This document shows, piece by piece, positions 25,268 through 33,330 of a DNA stretch of 64,000 nucleotides; positions within the stretch are counted from its first letter, which is position 1, and the number at the start of each line of letters is the position of its first letter. The position numbers were made by a program, and so were the translations under genes. Origin of the DNA: Poseidonocella pacifica (lineage in GTDB: Bacteria > Pseudomonadota > Alphaproteobacteria > Rhodobacterales > Rhodobacteraceae). Below the pieces are notes generated by a model. That model was not told where the DNA came from. It saw only the letters and a list, made by a program, of their open reading frames with translations, and did not search any database. The stretch spans positions 124,001 through 188,000 of the forward strand of contig NZ_FOJU01000001.1 of assembly GCF_900111875.1 (NCBI RefSeq), written 5' to 3'.

Positions 25268-26311
25268 TCAGTCGAGGGCGTGGTCGAGGAAGGTCACGGC
25301 ATCCTCTGGCGCCAGTTGCGGTCGCAGGTTTGCGCAGACCTCTTCGCGGCCATCGGTCCGCAGGTCGTCATTGAAGTCGCCGAGACGCGGGGAGAGGCGG
25401 ACCGTGTCGATCCCGGCCTTCCTGGCCCGACGCGCAAGTTGGTCCGCGGCGGAAAGGCCTGCCGGATCGGGATCGACGGCGATGTAGAGGCGGCGAAGAC
25501 CGGTGGGCAGTTGCAGGGCTGCGAGATGATTGGCGGACAAAGCCGCCACCGCAGGCAGCTCCGGCAGGGCCAGATGCAGGGAGAGCAAGGTCTCAAGCCC
25601 TTCGCCTGCGGCCAGCACGCTGACCGGTTTGCCGATGCGAACACCATGGCCGAGGAGATTGCCCATCGCCTTGCGCGGTGGAATGACCGGGGCCTTGTCC
25701 GCAGTGGCGGGGTCAAGCCAAGTGCGGTGCAGGCCGGTGAGCCGTCCATCGAGGTCCGTCACCTTGGCGAGCAGGGCGGGCCACGTCTCGGGCGGGTCTG
25801 TCAGCGCGTGATCGTCGCGCCAATAAAAGCAGTTCGGGTGAAACCGGAGACTCTCGAGATGTCCCAGCCCTGTGAGGCCGCGCCCTGCGAGATAGCGTTC
25901 TGCCAAGGTGCCCGACATCGGCTGGCCCATGGCCCAGAGCCGCCGCGCCGCCTCGCGTGAACCGCGAGATGCTGGCGGATTGGCGGCGCGGTGCCTGTCC
26001 GTCTGCGGCAGGCTGAGGAACCGGCGCGCTTCGTCCAGCGTGTCCCTCAGCGTGGTGATCCCCATGTTCAGGGCGATCAGGTCCAGAAGGTCCCCATGCT
26101 GCCCGGTTGCGGAATCGGTCCACTTGCCAGCCGCACCAAGGCCGAAGTTCGGACCGGTCAGCCGAACGTAGAGGCTGCGGCCCGGCGTATTCTGCACATC
26201 GCCAACGATCCAGTAGCGGCCTTGCTTGCGGCCGTTCGTGAGGTAGTGACGGCAGACGGTCTCGGCGTCCTCGGCAAGGCGGCGGGCGATGTCGGCGGCG
26301 GGGCTGTGCAT
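25268..26311 (-). CDS. Toprim-domain primase-like protein
   Basis: This 347-aa protein has an N-terminal DNA-primase-like region (RYWIVGDVQNTPGRSLYVRL) and a Toprim domain: SVLAAGEGLETLLSLHLA with the catalytic Glu, and LYIAVDPDPAGLSAA with the DxD. It probably handles DNA of the incoming single strand, as plasmid primases do. The start at 26311 has AAAGGAGG at good spacing; the upstream open frame is not supported. Confidence 0.85.
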   Translation of the reverse strand: MHSPAADIARRLAEDAETVCRHYLTNGRKQGRYWIVGDVQNTPGRSLYVRLTGPNFGLGAAGKWTDSATGQHGDLLDLIALNMGITTLRDTLDEARRFLSLPQTDRHRAANPPASRGSREAARRLWAMGQPMSGTLAERYLAGRGLTGLGHLESLRFHPNCFYWRDDHALTDPPETWPALLAKVTDLDGRLTGLHRTWLDPATADKAPVIPPRKAMGNLLGHGVRIGKPVSVLAAGEGLETLLSLHLALPELPAVAALSANHLAALQLPTGLRRLYIAVDPDPAGLSAADQLARRARKAGIDTVRLSPRLGDFNDDLRTDGREEVCANLRPQLAPEDAVTFLDHALD

Positions 26312-26336
26312 GCTTTGTGCCTCCTTTCGTGGATAG

Positions 26337-26367
26337 AAAAAGGGGCCCGCCATTTCTGGCGGACCCC
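26337..26367 (-). terminator. Rho-independent terminator between parB-like and Toprim genes
   Basis: Read leftward: GGGGTCCGCCA-GAAA-TGGCGGGCCCC then TTTTT. This is an 11-bp stem with one G-T pair and a GNRA loop. It lies 45 nt after the parB-like stop and 26 nt before the Toprim ATG, so the latter either needs its own promoter or is attenuated. Confidence 0.8.
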
Positions 26368-26411
26368 GGCTGCCGGAACTCGGGGGGAAGGAGATCCGAC
26401 CTGCTCGAAGG

Positions 26412-28541
26412 TCACTCGGCGGCTGTCTTGGCGAAGGCGTCACCGGCGACGGCATCATCTTCCTCCATCGGGTCGGAGTCGCCGATAGCCGGTTCGCCGC
26501 CGTCTTCCGCCGTTTGCGCTTCGCCACTGTCGGGATCGTCTTCGGAACCGTCATAGTCGGTGCGGTCCGCCTCGTCGATCAGCTCGATCTCCGGTGCGTC
26601 CGCTTCCGGCAGCGGCGGCGTGCGCAGCGAGTCCGGCAGCCAGCCGGTGCCCACGAGCAGGTCCTCTGCTGCCGTCACCATCTCGGCCTTCTTCAGCCCG
26701 GCGATCCGTTCAGCAGCGTCTTCACCCTTCGCCTCGCGCACGGCCTCCAGGATGCGCGCCTTGGTCACGCGGCCGAGGTAGCTGTCGCCCGTCGCCGTCC
26801 AGCCCGCCTCTGCCATGTCGAGCCCGACGGTCCCGGCCAGCACATCCGCATGCGCGATGGCGCGCGGTCGGCGCTGGTAGGGGTCGTGGACGGCATTGAC
26901 GCTCATGGCCACGCAATGGTCGAAAAGTGCCTCGCAGCTGCAGCTGTCGAATTCGGTCAGCGCCTCCCAGAGGTCCTCGGATGCCTTCGGCAGGTTCCGT
27001 GCCCAGGTCTCGTGGCGCTGCTCGATGGCTTGCGCGTAGGCCGTGTCGCCGAGGCCCGGCACCTGCGACCCGAACCCCGCGTTGCGCGGTTCGATCTCGA
27101 CGCAGCTGTCGACGGCGTAGCGATAGAAGAGCCGCAGGACCATCGCGTGCAGGGCCGCGAGGAAGGCGACCTGCGGATTCTGGGCCAGCGCGTTGCGCAG
27201 CGCCAGGGTGCGATGTGCCGTCAGTTCCATGTCGAGGCGGTCGGAGAGCGGCTTGAGGCCGTCGTCCTCTTCCTCCTCGTCCGCGGCAGAAACGACGGTG
27301 TCATCAGCGTCCTCGAGCGGCGCCGCTTCCGGTGCGACCTCGCCGGTGTTCTCCACCTCGTCGACCGGCTCGTCTTCGGGCCGCACATAGCCCCGTTCGA
27401 CCCGCAGCCGCCCGGAACTGTCGATGCTGACGAAGGCTCCTGCCAGCGCAAGGTCTTCTGCCTCATAGCAGATCGGACGCGCCTCGAGTGCCTCCATCGC
27501 CTCTTCGATCTCGCCCAACCGGGCATCGACGTCCTCGGGCAGCTCGTCGGCCTCTGCATGCTCGGCCTCGAGCGCGTCGTATTCGGCCTTAAGCGCTTGG
27601 TAGGTGCCAGCCTCCTTGTCGCTCGTCGGCACCGCCTCGCCATGAACCCGGCGCATCCCGAAGGTGTGGCCATAGGGGAACTCGGTGTCGACCTCGAGCC
27701 ATTTCCAGCCCTCGGCACGGATCGCTTCGGCCTCCTCGGCCAGTTTCTCGCGCACCATGACGTCCAGAAGGGCGGCATCCTGCAGCCAGCCGCCGTCGTC
27801 CTGCTGAAATAGGTCGCGCAGGATTTCGCCCCCGGCCTCGACGTAATCGCCCGTCCCGACGAATTGCGCCCGCTTGTCCGAGGCCCGCACCGCGCCCTCG
27901 GTCAGCATGCGGCGGATCTCGTAGGGCTGCCGCGAATAGTGCCGCTGCAGCGCCTCCCAGACCTGCTCCTGCCGCGCATGATCGGGATTGACCGTGAAGG
28001 CCATGAGCTGGTCGAGCGTCATATCCTCCTCGGCATAGGCGTCGAGCAGCGAGGGCGCGACCGCGGCAAGCTTCAGCCGCTGCTTGACCACGCTGGCCGA
28101 GACGAAGAAGGCCGCGGCGATCTCCTCCTCGGAGCGGCCTTTCTCGCGCATTGCCTGGAAGGCGCGGAACTGGTCGAGCGGGTGCAGCGGCGCGCGCTGG
28201 ACGTTCTCAGCGAGGCTGTCCTCCTCGGCGAGCCCGTCGGTGCGGACGATGCAGGGCACCAGCGCGGTCTTGTTCATGCGCTTCTGCTTCACGAGCACCT
28301 CCAGCGCCCGGAACCGCCGCCCGCCCGCGGGGATCGTGTACATGCCGGTCTCGGCACCGCTCTCGTCCAGCACGGGCCGCACGGTGATGGAACTAAGCAG
28401 CGTCCGCCGCGCGATGTCCTCGGCCAGTTCCTCGATCGACACGCCGGCCTTGACGTGGCGCACGTTCGACTGGCTGAGCATCAGCTTGTTGAAAGGGATG
28501 TCGCGCGAGGCGCTGAGGGTGATTTTCTGTTGCTTCGTCAT
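26412..28541 (-). CDS. Large ParB/RepB/Spo0J-type partition protein
   Basis: This 709-aa protein has an N-terminal ParB domain (SQSNVRHVKAGVSIEELAED; AGGRRFRALEVLV; ENVQRAPLHPLDQFRAF) and a ParB-type HTH (RSEEEIAAAFFVSASVVKQRL). It has long acidic and coiled regions (near 315-440 and at the C-terminus). Such oversized ParB-like proteins are standard in alphaproteobacterial ICEs and plasmids and help maintenance or regulation. No parA is next to it. The start is at 28541; the leader has the conserved hairpin at 28567-28583. Confidence 0.9.
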   Translation of the reverse strand: MTKQQKITLSASRDIPFNKLMLSQSNVRHVKAGVSIEELAEDIARRTLLSSITVRPVLDESGAETGMYTIPAGGRRFRALEVLVKQKRMNKTALVPCIVRTDGLAEEDSLAENVQRAPLHPLDQFRAFQAMREKGRSEEEIAAAFFVSASVVKQRLKLAAVAPSLLDAYAEEDMTLDQLMAFTVNPDHARQEQVWEALQRHYSRQPYEIRRMLTEGAVRASDKRAQFVGTGDYVEAGGEILRDLFQQDDGGWLQDAALLDVMVREKLAEEAEAIRAEGWKWLEVDTEFPYGHTFGMRRVHGEAVPTSDKEAGTYQALKAEYDALEAEHAEADELPEDVDARLGEIEEAMEALEARPICYEAEDLALAGAFVSIDSSGRLRVERGYVRPEDEPVDEVENTGEVAPEAAPLEDADDTVVSAADEEEEDDGLKPLSDRLDMELTAHRTLALRNALAQNPQVAFLAALHAMVLRLFYRYAVDSCVEIEPRNAGFGSQVPGLGDTAYAQAIEQRHETWARNLPKASEDLWEALTEFDSCSCEALFDHCVAMSVNAVHDPYQRRPRAIAHADVLAGTVGLDMAEAGWTATGDSYLGRVTKARILEAVREAKGEDAAERIAGLKKAEMVTAAEDLLVGTGWLPDSLRTPPLPEADAPEIELIDEADRTDYDGSEDDPDSGEAQTAEDGGEPAIGDSDPMEEDDAVAGDAFAKTAAE

Positions 28542-28566
28542 CGGGATATCTCCGCGACAGGCCAGC

Positions 28567-28583
28567 CGGGAGCCTCTCTCCCG
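28567..28583 (-). promoter_or_regulatory. Leader hairpin upstream of parB-like gene
   Basis: On the minus strand this is CGGGAG-AGAGG-CTCCCG, 25 nt before the ATG. It lies in a leader nearly identical to that of the DUF932 gene (the 28-nt segment 28572-28599 has one mismatch to 31983-32010). Confidence 0.65.
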
Positions 28584-28646
28584 ACCTCCAAACCCGTCAT
28601 GGAAAACCCGGCACCTCTCTCACTCTCAATCGCCTCTTCTAGCAAT

Positions 28647-28697
28647 ATGTAACATATTCCCTTGACTGCGCGGCAGAATCAATGTTACATATTCCCT
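28647..28697 (+). promoter_or_regulatory. Two operator-like boxes over a promoter
   Basis: ATGTAACATATTCCCT (28647-28662) and ATGTTACATATTCCCT (28682-28697) are direct repeats 35 bp apart, each with a palindromic core. A promoter TTGACT (28662-28667), 17 bp, TTACAT (28685-28690) overlaps both boxes. This suggests autoregulation of the rightward gene at 28722. Confidence 0.65.
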
Positions 28698-28721
28698 ATG
28701 CCGGAGCCAAAGGAGATGGCC

Positions 28722-29288
28722 ATGATGCCCGTAGTTAGGATCAATGACGCAACGTTTGCCGATATCAGCACGCTCAAAGTCTGGTTCGGAACCAAGTCGC
28801 CGAGTGAAACGATCGATCGCATCGTCCAAGAGGCGATGGAACAGCTTGGTATGGAACGTGATTATGAAGTGCTGGAAACATCCGAGACTTCGGATGATGG
28901 CGTACTGACTTTTGACACTGCACCAAGCCTTACATTCACGAAGCCGATGAAAGCATCCATCGACGGAGAGCTGATCCAGAATCCGAAATGGGCCTCAATC
29001 CTGAACTCGATGATTGCAGGATTGAAGTCCAAAGGGTTCGAAGGTGAGAAGCTGGTTCGGGAACTGGGTATTCCGGCAAAGGCTTCCAGCTATGAGGAAG
29101 AGGGCTACCGGTACTATCCGGAGCTTGGGATCTCGATTCAGGGTCAGTCAGCCGCGGATGCATGGAAAGAGGTCGATCGACTTGCCAATAAGCATCGCAT
29201 TCCCGTTACTGTGGATTTCGTCTGGCGCCAAAACCCGAAAGCACAGTATCCTGGAAAGGCCGGTGTCCTCCGAGCCGGCAACGCTTAA
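28722..29288 (+). CDS. Unrecognised 188-aa protein with ribbon-helix-helix-like N-terminus
   Basis: The ATG at 28722 (or 28725) follows AGGAG. Residues 1-45 (VVRINDATFADISTLKVWFG, SPSETIDRIVQEAMEQL) look like a ribbon-helix-helix or SeqA-like DNA-binding segment. The C-terminal half is aromatic and basic (GYRYYPELGISIQGQSA). I do not recognise the family. It is the only single rightward gene between two leftward blocks of ICE genes and has two adjacent operator-like boxes, so a self-regulating DNA-binding protein is plausible. Confidence 0.6.
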   Translation: MMPVVRINDATFADISTLKVWFGTKSPSETIDRIVQEAMEQLGMERDYEVLETSETSDDGVLTFDTAPSLTFTKPMKASIDGELIQNPKWASILNSMIAGLKSKGFEGEKLVRELGIPAKASSYEEEGYRYYPELGISIQGQSAADAWKEVDRLANKHRIPVTVDFVWRQNPKAQYPGKAGVLRAGNA

Positions 29289-29361
29289 GCGCAGTCGAAA
29301 GCACTGAAAGCGCTCCAGTCAAAGCGCCGTGGGCCGGTCCCCTTTGCATTCTTCAATATAT

Positions 29362-29389
29362 GGCGACGGCTTATCAGCAAGCCGTCGCC
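29362..29389 (+). terminator. Terminator-like hairpin
   Basis: GGCGACGGCTT-ATCAGC-AAGCCGTCGCC is a perfect 11-bp stem. It lies 73 nt after the unknown rightward gene and 9 nt beyond the stop of the leftward DUF932 remnant, so it could have ended either transcript. No T-run. Confidence 0.5.
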
Positions 29390-29398
29390 AAAGGCTTC

Positions 29399-29485
29399 TC
29401 AACCGACCGTCTCCAGCAACACCATCGCCTTTCCGTCCATGACCAGCCGCGCATCTCGTTGCAGATTAGATCCGGCGGCGGCGGT
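29399..29485 (-). pseudogene. Remnant of the 3' end of a second DUF932 gene
   Basis: Read leftward, the last 29 codons of a lost gene remain: TAAAGSNLQRDARLVMDGKA then MVLLETVG-stop. This matches the C-terminus of the intact DUF932 protein (TAVARSKPQQDARLVMEGKA then KTLLEKA). The rest is missing and the Xre/RES pair starts 128 bp away. Confidence 0.7.
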
Positions 29486-29544
29486 GTTGTCTGCAAGTGG
29501 TCGCCGAAATCTGTTGTCTCCGGCAACTTCTTTGGTGTAAGGTC

Positions 29545-29579
29545 CATATGGACTTATAGAGCATGTCATATGGTCTTAT
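29545..29579. promoter_or_regulatory. Direct repeat upstream of the Xre antitoxin
   Basis: CATATGGACTTAT (29545-29557) and CATATGGTCTTAT (29567-29579) lie 22 bp apart, two helix turns. They are well placed to bind the antitoxin for autoregulation; the antitoxin ATG follows at 29613. Confidence 0.6.
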
Positions 29580-29612
29580 CTTGTTCGTGGATCTACAAAG
29601 GAGCGCCAACAC

Positions 29613-30002
29613 ATGGAAAACGTTGTTCTGCAACGTCCTGCGCCGGATCGGCAGGGGGTCGCGCTCAAGGCCTTCACGCGTATCGCGGACGCCTGGTCAC
29701 TCACCTTGCGGGAGGCCGCGGCGCTGGCGGATATGTCGGAATCCACCTGGAAACGGGCCAAGAAGCCTGATTTTGCCGGAGATCTGACGCGCGACCAGAT
29801 GCTGCGCCTGTCCGCGCTCATCGGCCTCTACAAGTCGCTCGAGCTCTATTTCAATGAGCCGATCTCGCGCGACTGGGTGAAGCTGCCCAACCGGGGTCCG
29901 GAGTTCGACGGCGTGCGTCCCGTGGACGCGATGATCGAGGGAGGATTGCCCAAGATCTTGCGTGTGCGGATCTATGTGGACGCGCTGCGGGGCGGGGTTT
30001 GA
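29613..30002 (+). CDS. Xre/MbcA/ParS-type antitoxin
   Basis: This 129-aa antitoxin has an N-terminal HTH (LTLREAAALADMSESTWKRA) and the C-terminal toxin-binding region, with the typical ISRDWVKLPNRGPEF and PVDAMIEGG. It neutralises the RES toxin encoded next. AAGGAG precedes the ATG. Confidence 0.9.
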   Translation: MENVVLQRPAPDRQGVALKAFTRIADAWSLTLREAAALADMSESTWKRAKKPDFAGDLTRDQMLRLSALIGLYKSLELYFNEPISRDWVKLPNRGPEFDGVRPVDAMIEGGLPKILRVRIYVDALRGGV

Positions 30003-30688
30003 GGATCACGTCGGTCAACGACCGCGCCCTTGTCAGGCTGATCTCAGAGACTTATCACAAGCCCCCAGTGCTGCGGGGGCTGGTCGACAGCGACACGGAG
30101 GCGGACATCCTCGCCGAGATCGAAGGCGAGACCAGTGCCCGTCTGATCGCCGAAGCGCAGGGCAGTCCCGCGCTTGACCGACGCGAACTCGCTTTCGTGC
30201 GGCGGTCTCATGACCTGACCCTGTACGGGCAGAGCCATATCAACGCCGCCTTCACCTACACGCGACCTTCTGGCAACCGGTTCAACACCGGCGAGCGCGG
30301 CGCGTGGTACTGCGCTTGGGACATGCTGACGAGCGCGCAGGAAGTTGGGTTTCACCGGACCCGCGAGTTGGGCTTCATCGGCCGCTACGAGGACGAGGCG
30401 CGCTATGTCGAACTGCTGGCTGATTTCATGGGGGATTTCCCGGATATGCACGGGGACGCGCATCCGGCGCTCGACCCAGACCCCGGGCACGGCTATCCGG
30501 CGGGGCAGCGTCTCGCCGCGGATTTGAGGGCAGAGGGGCATCGTGGGCTGATCTACCCATCCGTGCGTCACCCGGGCGGGCGGTGCTTCGTCGCTTTCGA
30601 TCCCGGCATCATCCAGAATGTCCGCCCGGGCGCGAGCTGGAAGCTGGTCTGGCAAGGTGTGCCCGAGTTCACGATCGAGGGGCTATAA
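29999..30688 (+). CDS. RES-domain NAD-degrading toxin
   Basis: This 229-aa RES-family toxin has GNRFNTGERGAWYCAWDMLTS-type and RGLIYPSVRHPGGRC segments. RES toxins such as MbcT and Xre-RES proteins destroy NAD+. Translation most likely starts at TTG 29999, which overlaps the antitoxin stop (TTGA); no better ATG fits the domain. Together with ParDE this gives the ICE two addiction modules. Confidence 0.88.
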   Translation: MRITSVNDRALVRLISETYHKPPVLRGLVDSDTEADILAEIEGETSARLIAEAQGSPALDRRELAFVRRSHDLTLYGQSHINAAFTYTRPSGNRFNTGERGAWYCAWDMLTSAQEVGFHRTRELGFIGRYEDEARYVELLADFMGDFPDMHGDAHPALDPDPGHGYPAGQRLAADLRAEGHRGLIYPSVRHPGGRCFVAFDPGIIQNVRPGASWKLVWQGVPEFTIEGL

Positions 30689-30762
30689 CGCCCCTCGACA
30701 TCTTCATTCAGTACTTGAGATTATCCCGATAGGACGTTGATCTGCATTCATATTCAACGCAA

Positions 30763-31953
30763 TTAGGCTTTCTCCAACAACGTTTTCGCCTTGCCCTCCA
30801 TCACCAGCCGCGCATCCTGCTGCGGCTTGGACCGGGCCACCGCGGTGATCCCCTGCACGAAGTCGAAGACGCTCTCGGGCGGGCGGCCTTCCTCGGCCAG
30901 GACCGTCTCGACGATCCGCCCCGTCTCCGCCTTCGAGAACCCGCGCTTGCGGAGGAAATCCTGACGGTCCTCGTCCGTTCGCGCGACGATCTTCTCCCGC
31001 GCCGCGCGGATGCCGTCGATGAAGGGCGCAGGCGAGGACTCGGCGAAGCGGCTCAGCGCCGGGGCAGCCTCGTGAGCGAAGCGGGAGGCGGCGTATTTGG
31101 AGTGCCGGATGGTGATCTCCTGGAAGTCCTCGACGCCCCAGAGGTTGCGGTTCTGGCAGACCGCGCGCAGGTAGAAGCTGGCGATGCCGAGCGTCTTGGC
31201 GCCCACCTCGGAATTCCAGCAGTAGAACCCCCGGAAATAGAGGTCGGGCGTGCCGTCGGGCAGCAGCCCTGCCTCGATGGGGTTCAGGTCATCGACGAGG
31301 AACAGGAACACGTCGCGGTCCGAGGCGTATAGCGTCGTCGTCTCCTTCGTCACGTCCACGCGCGGGTTGTAGATGCCGGTGGACCAGTCGAGCACGCCCG
31401 GCACCTTCCAGCGCGTGTCGCCAATGCCGTTGCCCGCGATACGCTGGACGGCGGAGACCAGTTCGTGATCGTAGATGCGGCCATAGTCGGGGCCGGTGAC
31501 CGCGCGCAGTTCGGTTCGGCCGTTCGCGACTTCCATCGTCTTGATCTGCTCGGCCCGGTGGTTCGTCAGCCCGTATTGCAGGTTGATGCCCGCCAGCGGC
31601 GCAGGCAGTTGGCGCAGATAGGCTGCAGGCGCGCCGACGAGGCTCGAGAGCTGGCCAAAGGACCAATGCGTCGGCGCGATGGGTTCATCCGCGCCAGGCA
31701 GGACAAGCCCCAGCCTCTCCGGGTTGTCGCGATGTGCCTCGACCCGGATCGCGGCGCTCTCGACCGTCTGCGTCCGGCTCCGCTCCGCCCGGCCCTTGAC
31801 CGAGGCGAACAGATCGTCGAGTGACAGATACCGCTCGTCATCCGGTCGCGAGAACCACTCCGACGACACGCGGCTCACATTCTCACCGCGCGACACATCC
31901 ACCTTGTAGCCGCCGCTGATATCACGCCCGGCATCGATAATCTCGGTATTCAT
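30763..31953 (-). CDS. DUF932 domain-containing protein
   Basis: This 396-aa plasmid/phage-type DUF932 protein has TIRHSKYAASRFAHEAAPAL near its C-terminal third and LNPIEAGLLPDGTPDLYFRG mid-protein. It is common in alphaproteobacterial ICEs next to the integrase; its function is unknown. The start at 31953 has CGGGAGAAAA upstream and a long leader shared with the parB-like gene. Confidence 0.85.
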   Translation of the reverse strand: MNTEIIDAGRDISGGYKVDVSRGENVSRVSSEWFSRPDDERYLSLDDLFASVKGRAERSRTQTVESAAIRVEAHRDNPERLGLVLPGADEPIAPTHWSFGQLSSLVGAPAAYLRQLPAPLAGINLQYGLTNHRAEQIKTMEVANGRTELRAVTGPDYGRIYDHELVSAVQRIAGNGIGDTRWKVPGVLDWSTGIYNPRVDVTKETTTLYASDRDVFLFLVDDLNPIEAGLLPDGTPDLYFRGFYCWNSEVGAKTLGIASFYLRAVCQNRNLWGVEDFQEITIRHSKYAASRFAHEAAPALSRFAESSPAPFIDGIRAAREKIVARTDEDRQDFLRKRGFSKAETGRIVETVLAEEGRPPESVFDFVQGITAVARSKPQQDARLVMEGKAKTLLEKA

Positions 31954-31977
31954 GGGTTTTCTCCCGCGACGGGCGGC

Positions 31978-31994
31978 CGAAAGCCTCTCTCTCG
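31978..31994 (-). promoter_or_regulatory. Leader hairpin upstream of DUF932 gene
   Basis: On the minus strand this is CGAGAG-AGAGG-CTTTCG, 24 nt before the ATG. Compared with the parB leader the loop is unchanged and the stem bases change while pairing is kept (one G-T). Confidence 0.65.
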
Positions 31995-32042
31995 ACCTCC
32001 AAACCCGTCACGGGCTGGGACGGCACCCCTCAACCTCTCGGA

Positions 32043-33131
32043 TTACTCGGCTGCGCGGGTCTCGAGCGGGGAAGGGGCGCGCGACGCGGCAAGCCGGTGC
32101 AGCGTTTCCGGGCGGATATGCGTGTACCGGCGCAGCATTTTCCAATCCTTGTGGCCGGTGACCAGTGAGACCTGTTCGATCGCGAATCCGGCCTCGAACA
32201 GGCGGCTTGTGCCCTCATGGCGTAGATCGTGGAAATGCAGGTCCTTCACGCTGACCTCGACGCAGGCGCGCCGGAAGGCCGTTCCGACCGATCTCGAGTT
32301 GTAGGGAAAGATCCGGCCCCTTGCGTGCCCGAGTTCCTTGGCCTGTTCGGTGACCAACGCCCAGGCATCGAACCCCGTGGCGGCGAAGAGTGGGATCCGC
32401 TGGTCGTTCCCGGTCTTGTTGCGCGGGTCCTTCCTGTCGCGGATCAAGAGCATCCGGCGGTCGACGTCGAGATCGGTCCATTCGACGCGGCAGATCTCGT
32501 CGAGCCGCATGGCCGTGGCCACCGCGAACTTCACGATCCGTGTCATCGGCAGGGTTAGGCGATCGTTGTCATCGAAGCAGCGAAAGAGGCGGTTCAACTC
32601 GTCCGTGGTGGGCCGACGATCCCGCTCCGTGCCCTTGCCGATCAGGCCGAGACGCTTGAGCGCGACGCGCGCCAGATCGACGGGTTCCGGAGAGATGTCG
32701 AGGCCGTGCACAGCCGCCGCATGGGTGATGATCATCTTGATCACGCCGATATCGATGCTGAGGGTCACCGGACCGGCGCCTTGATCAGCGCGCATCTTGC
32801 CGTAGTCGATCAGCATTTGCCGGTCGAGGTGCCCGATCTTCTCCTTGCCCAGATCGCGCTTGAGCGTCTTGAGCGTGGCGGCCTTGCTGCGACGCGGCGG
32901 TTTGCCTACCTCGCACATATCGATTATGTGGAGGTCGATGAGATCGCCGAAGGTGGTCAGGCGGGAGACGGACGACTTGTTCGGCGCCAGCCCCTGATCG
33001 ACCCGGGTCTCCGCATGGCGGGCCCAACGATGGGCGTCGTCGCGGCGGAGGAACGTCTCGCTCGCGTAGCGGCCCTTTCGTCTGATCTGGACCCGGTAGG
33101 CACCGGAGGGGAGCTTGGTGATGGAGGCCAT
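32043..33131 (-). CDS. Tyrosine site-specific integrase, dusA-targeting type
   Basis: This 362-aa tyrosine recombinase has an arm-type N-terminus (ITKLPSGAYRVQIRRKGRYA). Catalytic residues are Arg in AVATAMRLDEICRVEW, His-x2-Arg in LHFHDLRHEGTSRLFEAG, His in LVTGHKDWKML and Tyr in RRYTHIRPE. It lies directly beside dusA, diverging from it, which is the layout of dusA-associated integrative islands. The ATG at 33131 (MASITKL) is chosen over an open frame to 33239 that would cover the attachment region. Confidence 0.92.
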   Translation of the reverse strand: MASITKLPSGAYRVQIRRKGRYASETFLRRDDAHRWARHAETRVDQGLAPNKSSVSRLTTFGDLIDLHIIDMCEVGKPPRRSKAATLKTLKRDLGKEKIGHLDRQMLIDYGKMRADQGAGPVTLSIDIGVIKMIITHAAAVHGLDISPEPVDLARVALKRLGLIGKGTERDRRPTTDELNRLFRCFDDNDRLTLPMTRIVKFAVATAMRLDEICRVEWTDLDVDRRMLLIRDRKDPRNKTGNDQRIPLFAATGFDAWALVTEQAKELGHARGRIFPYNSRSVGTAFRRACVEVSVKDLHFHDLRHEGTSRLFEAGFAIEQVSLVTGHKDWKMLRRYTHIRPETLHRLAASRAPSPLETRAAE

Positions 33132-33244
33132 TTTCGTGTGCGCTATGTGTGCAATGAGTCGTCGTAGAGGGGCAAATTCGGGGATATTGGGGCGTATTCC
33201 AGCGTAGCAGAGCCCAAAGCCAACAGTTTGAAGATACACAAAAA

Positions 33245-33330
33245 ATGCAGATAAATCAACACGCTAGATTATCCTGTGCCCCTATGATGGATTGGACGGA
33301 CAGGCACTGCCGGTATTTTCATCGGCTGCT
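33245..33330. other. Right attachment region (attR) at the 5' end of dusA
   Basis: The AT-rich start of dusA changes to typical GC-rich coding near the conserved APMMDWTDRHCRYF codons. In known dusA islands the crossover lies in this 5' coding segment, so the first codons and promoter seen here are probably supplied by the element. The exact core cannot be set because the left junction is outside the window. Confidence 0.5.
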
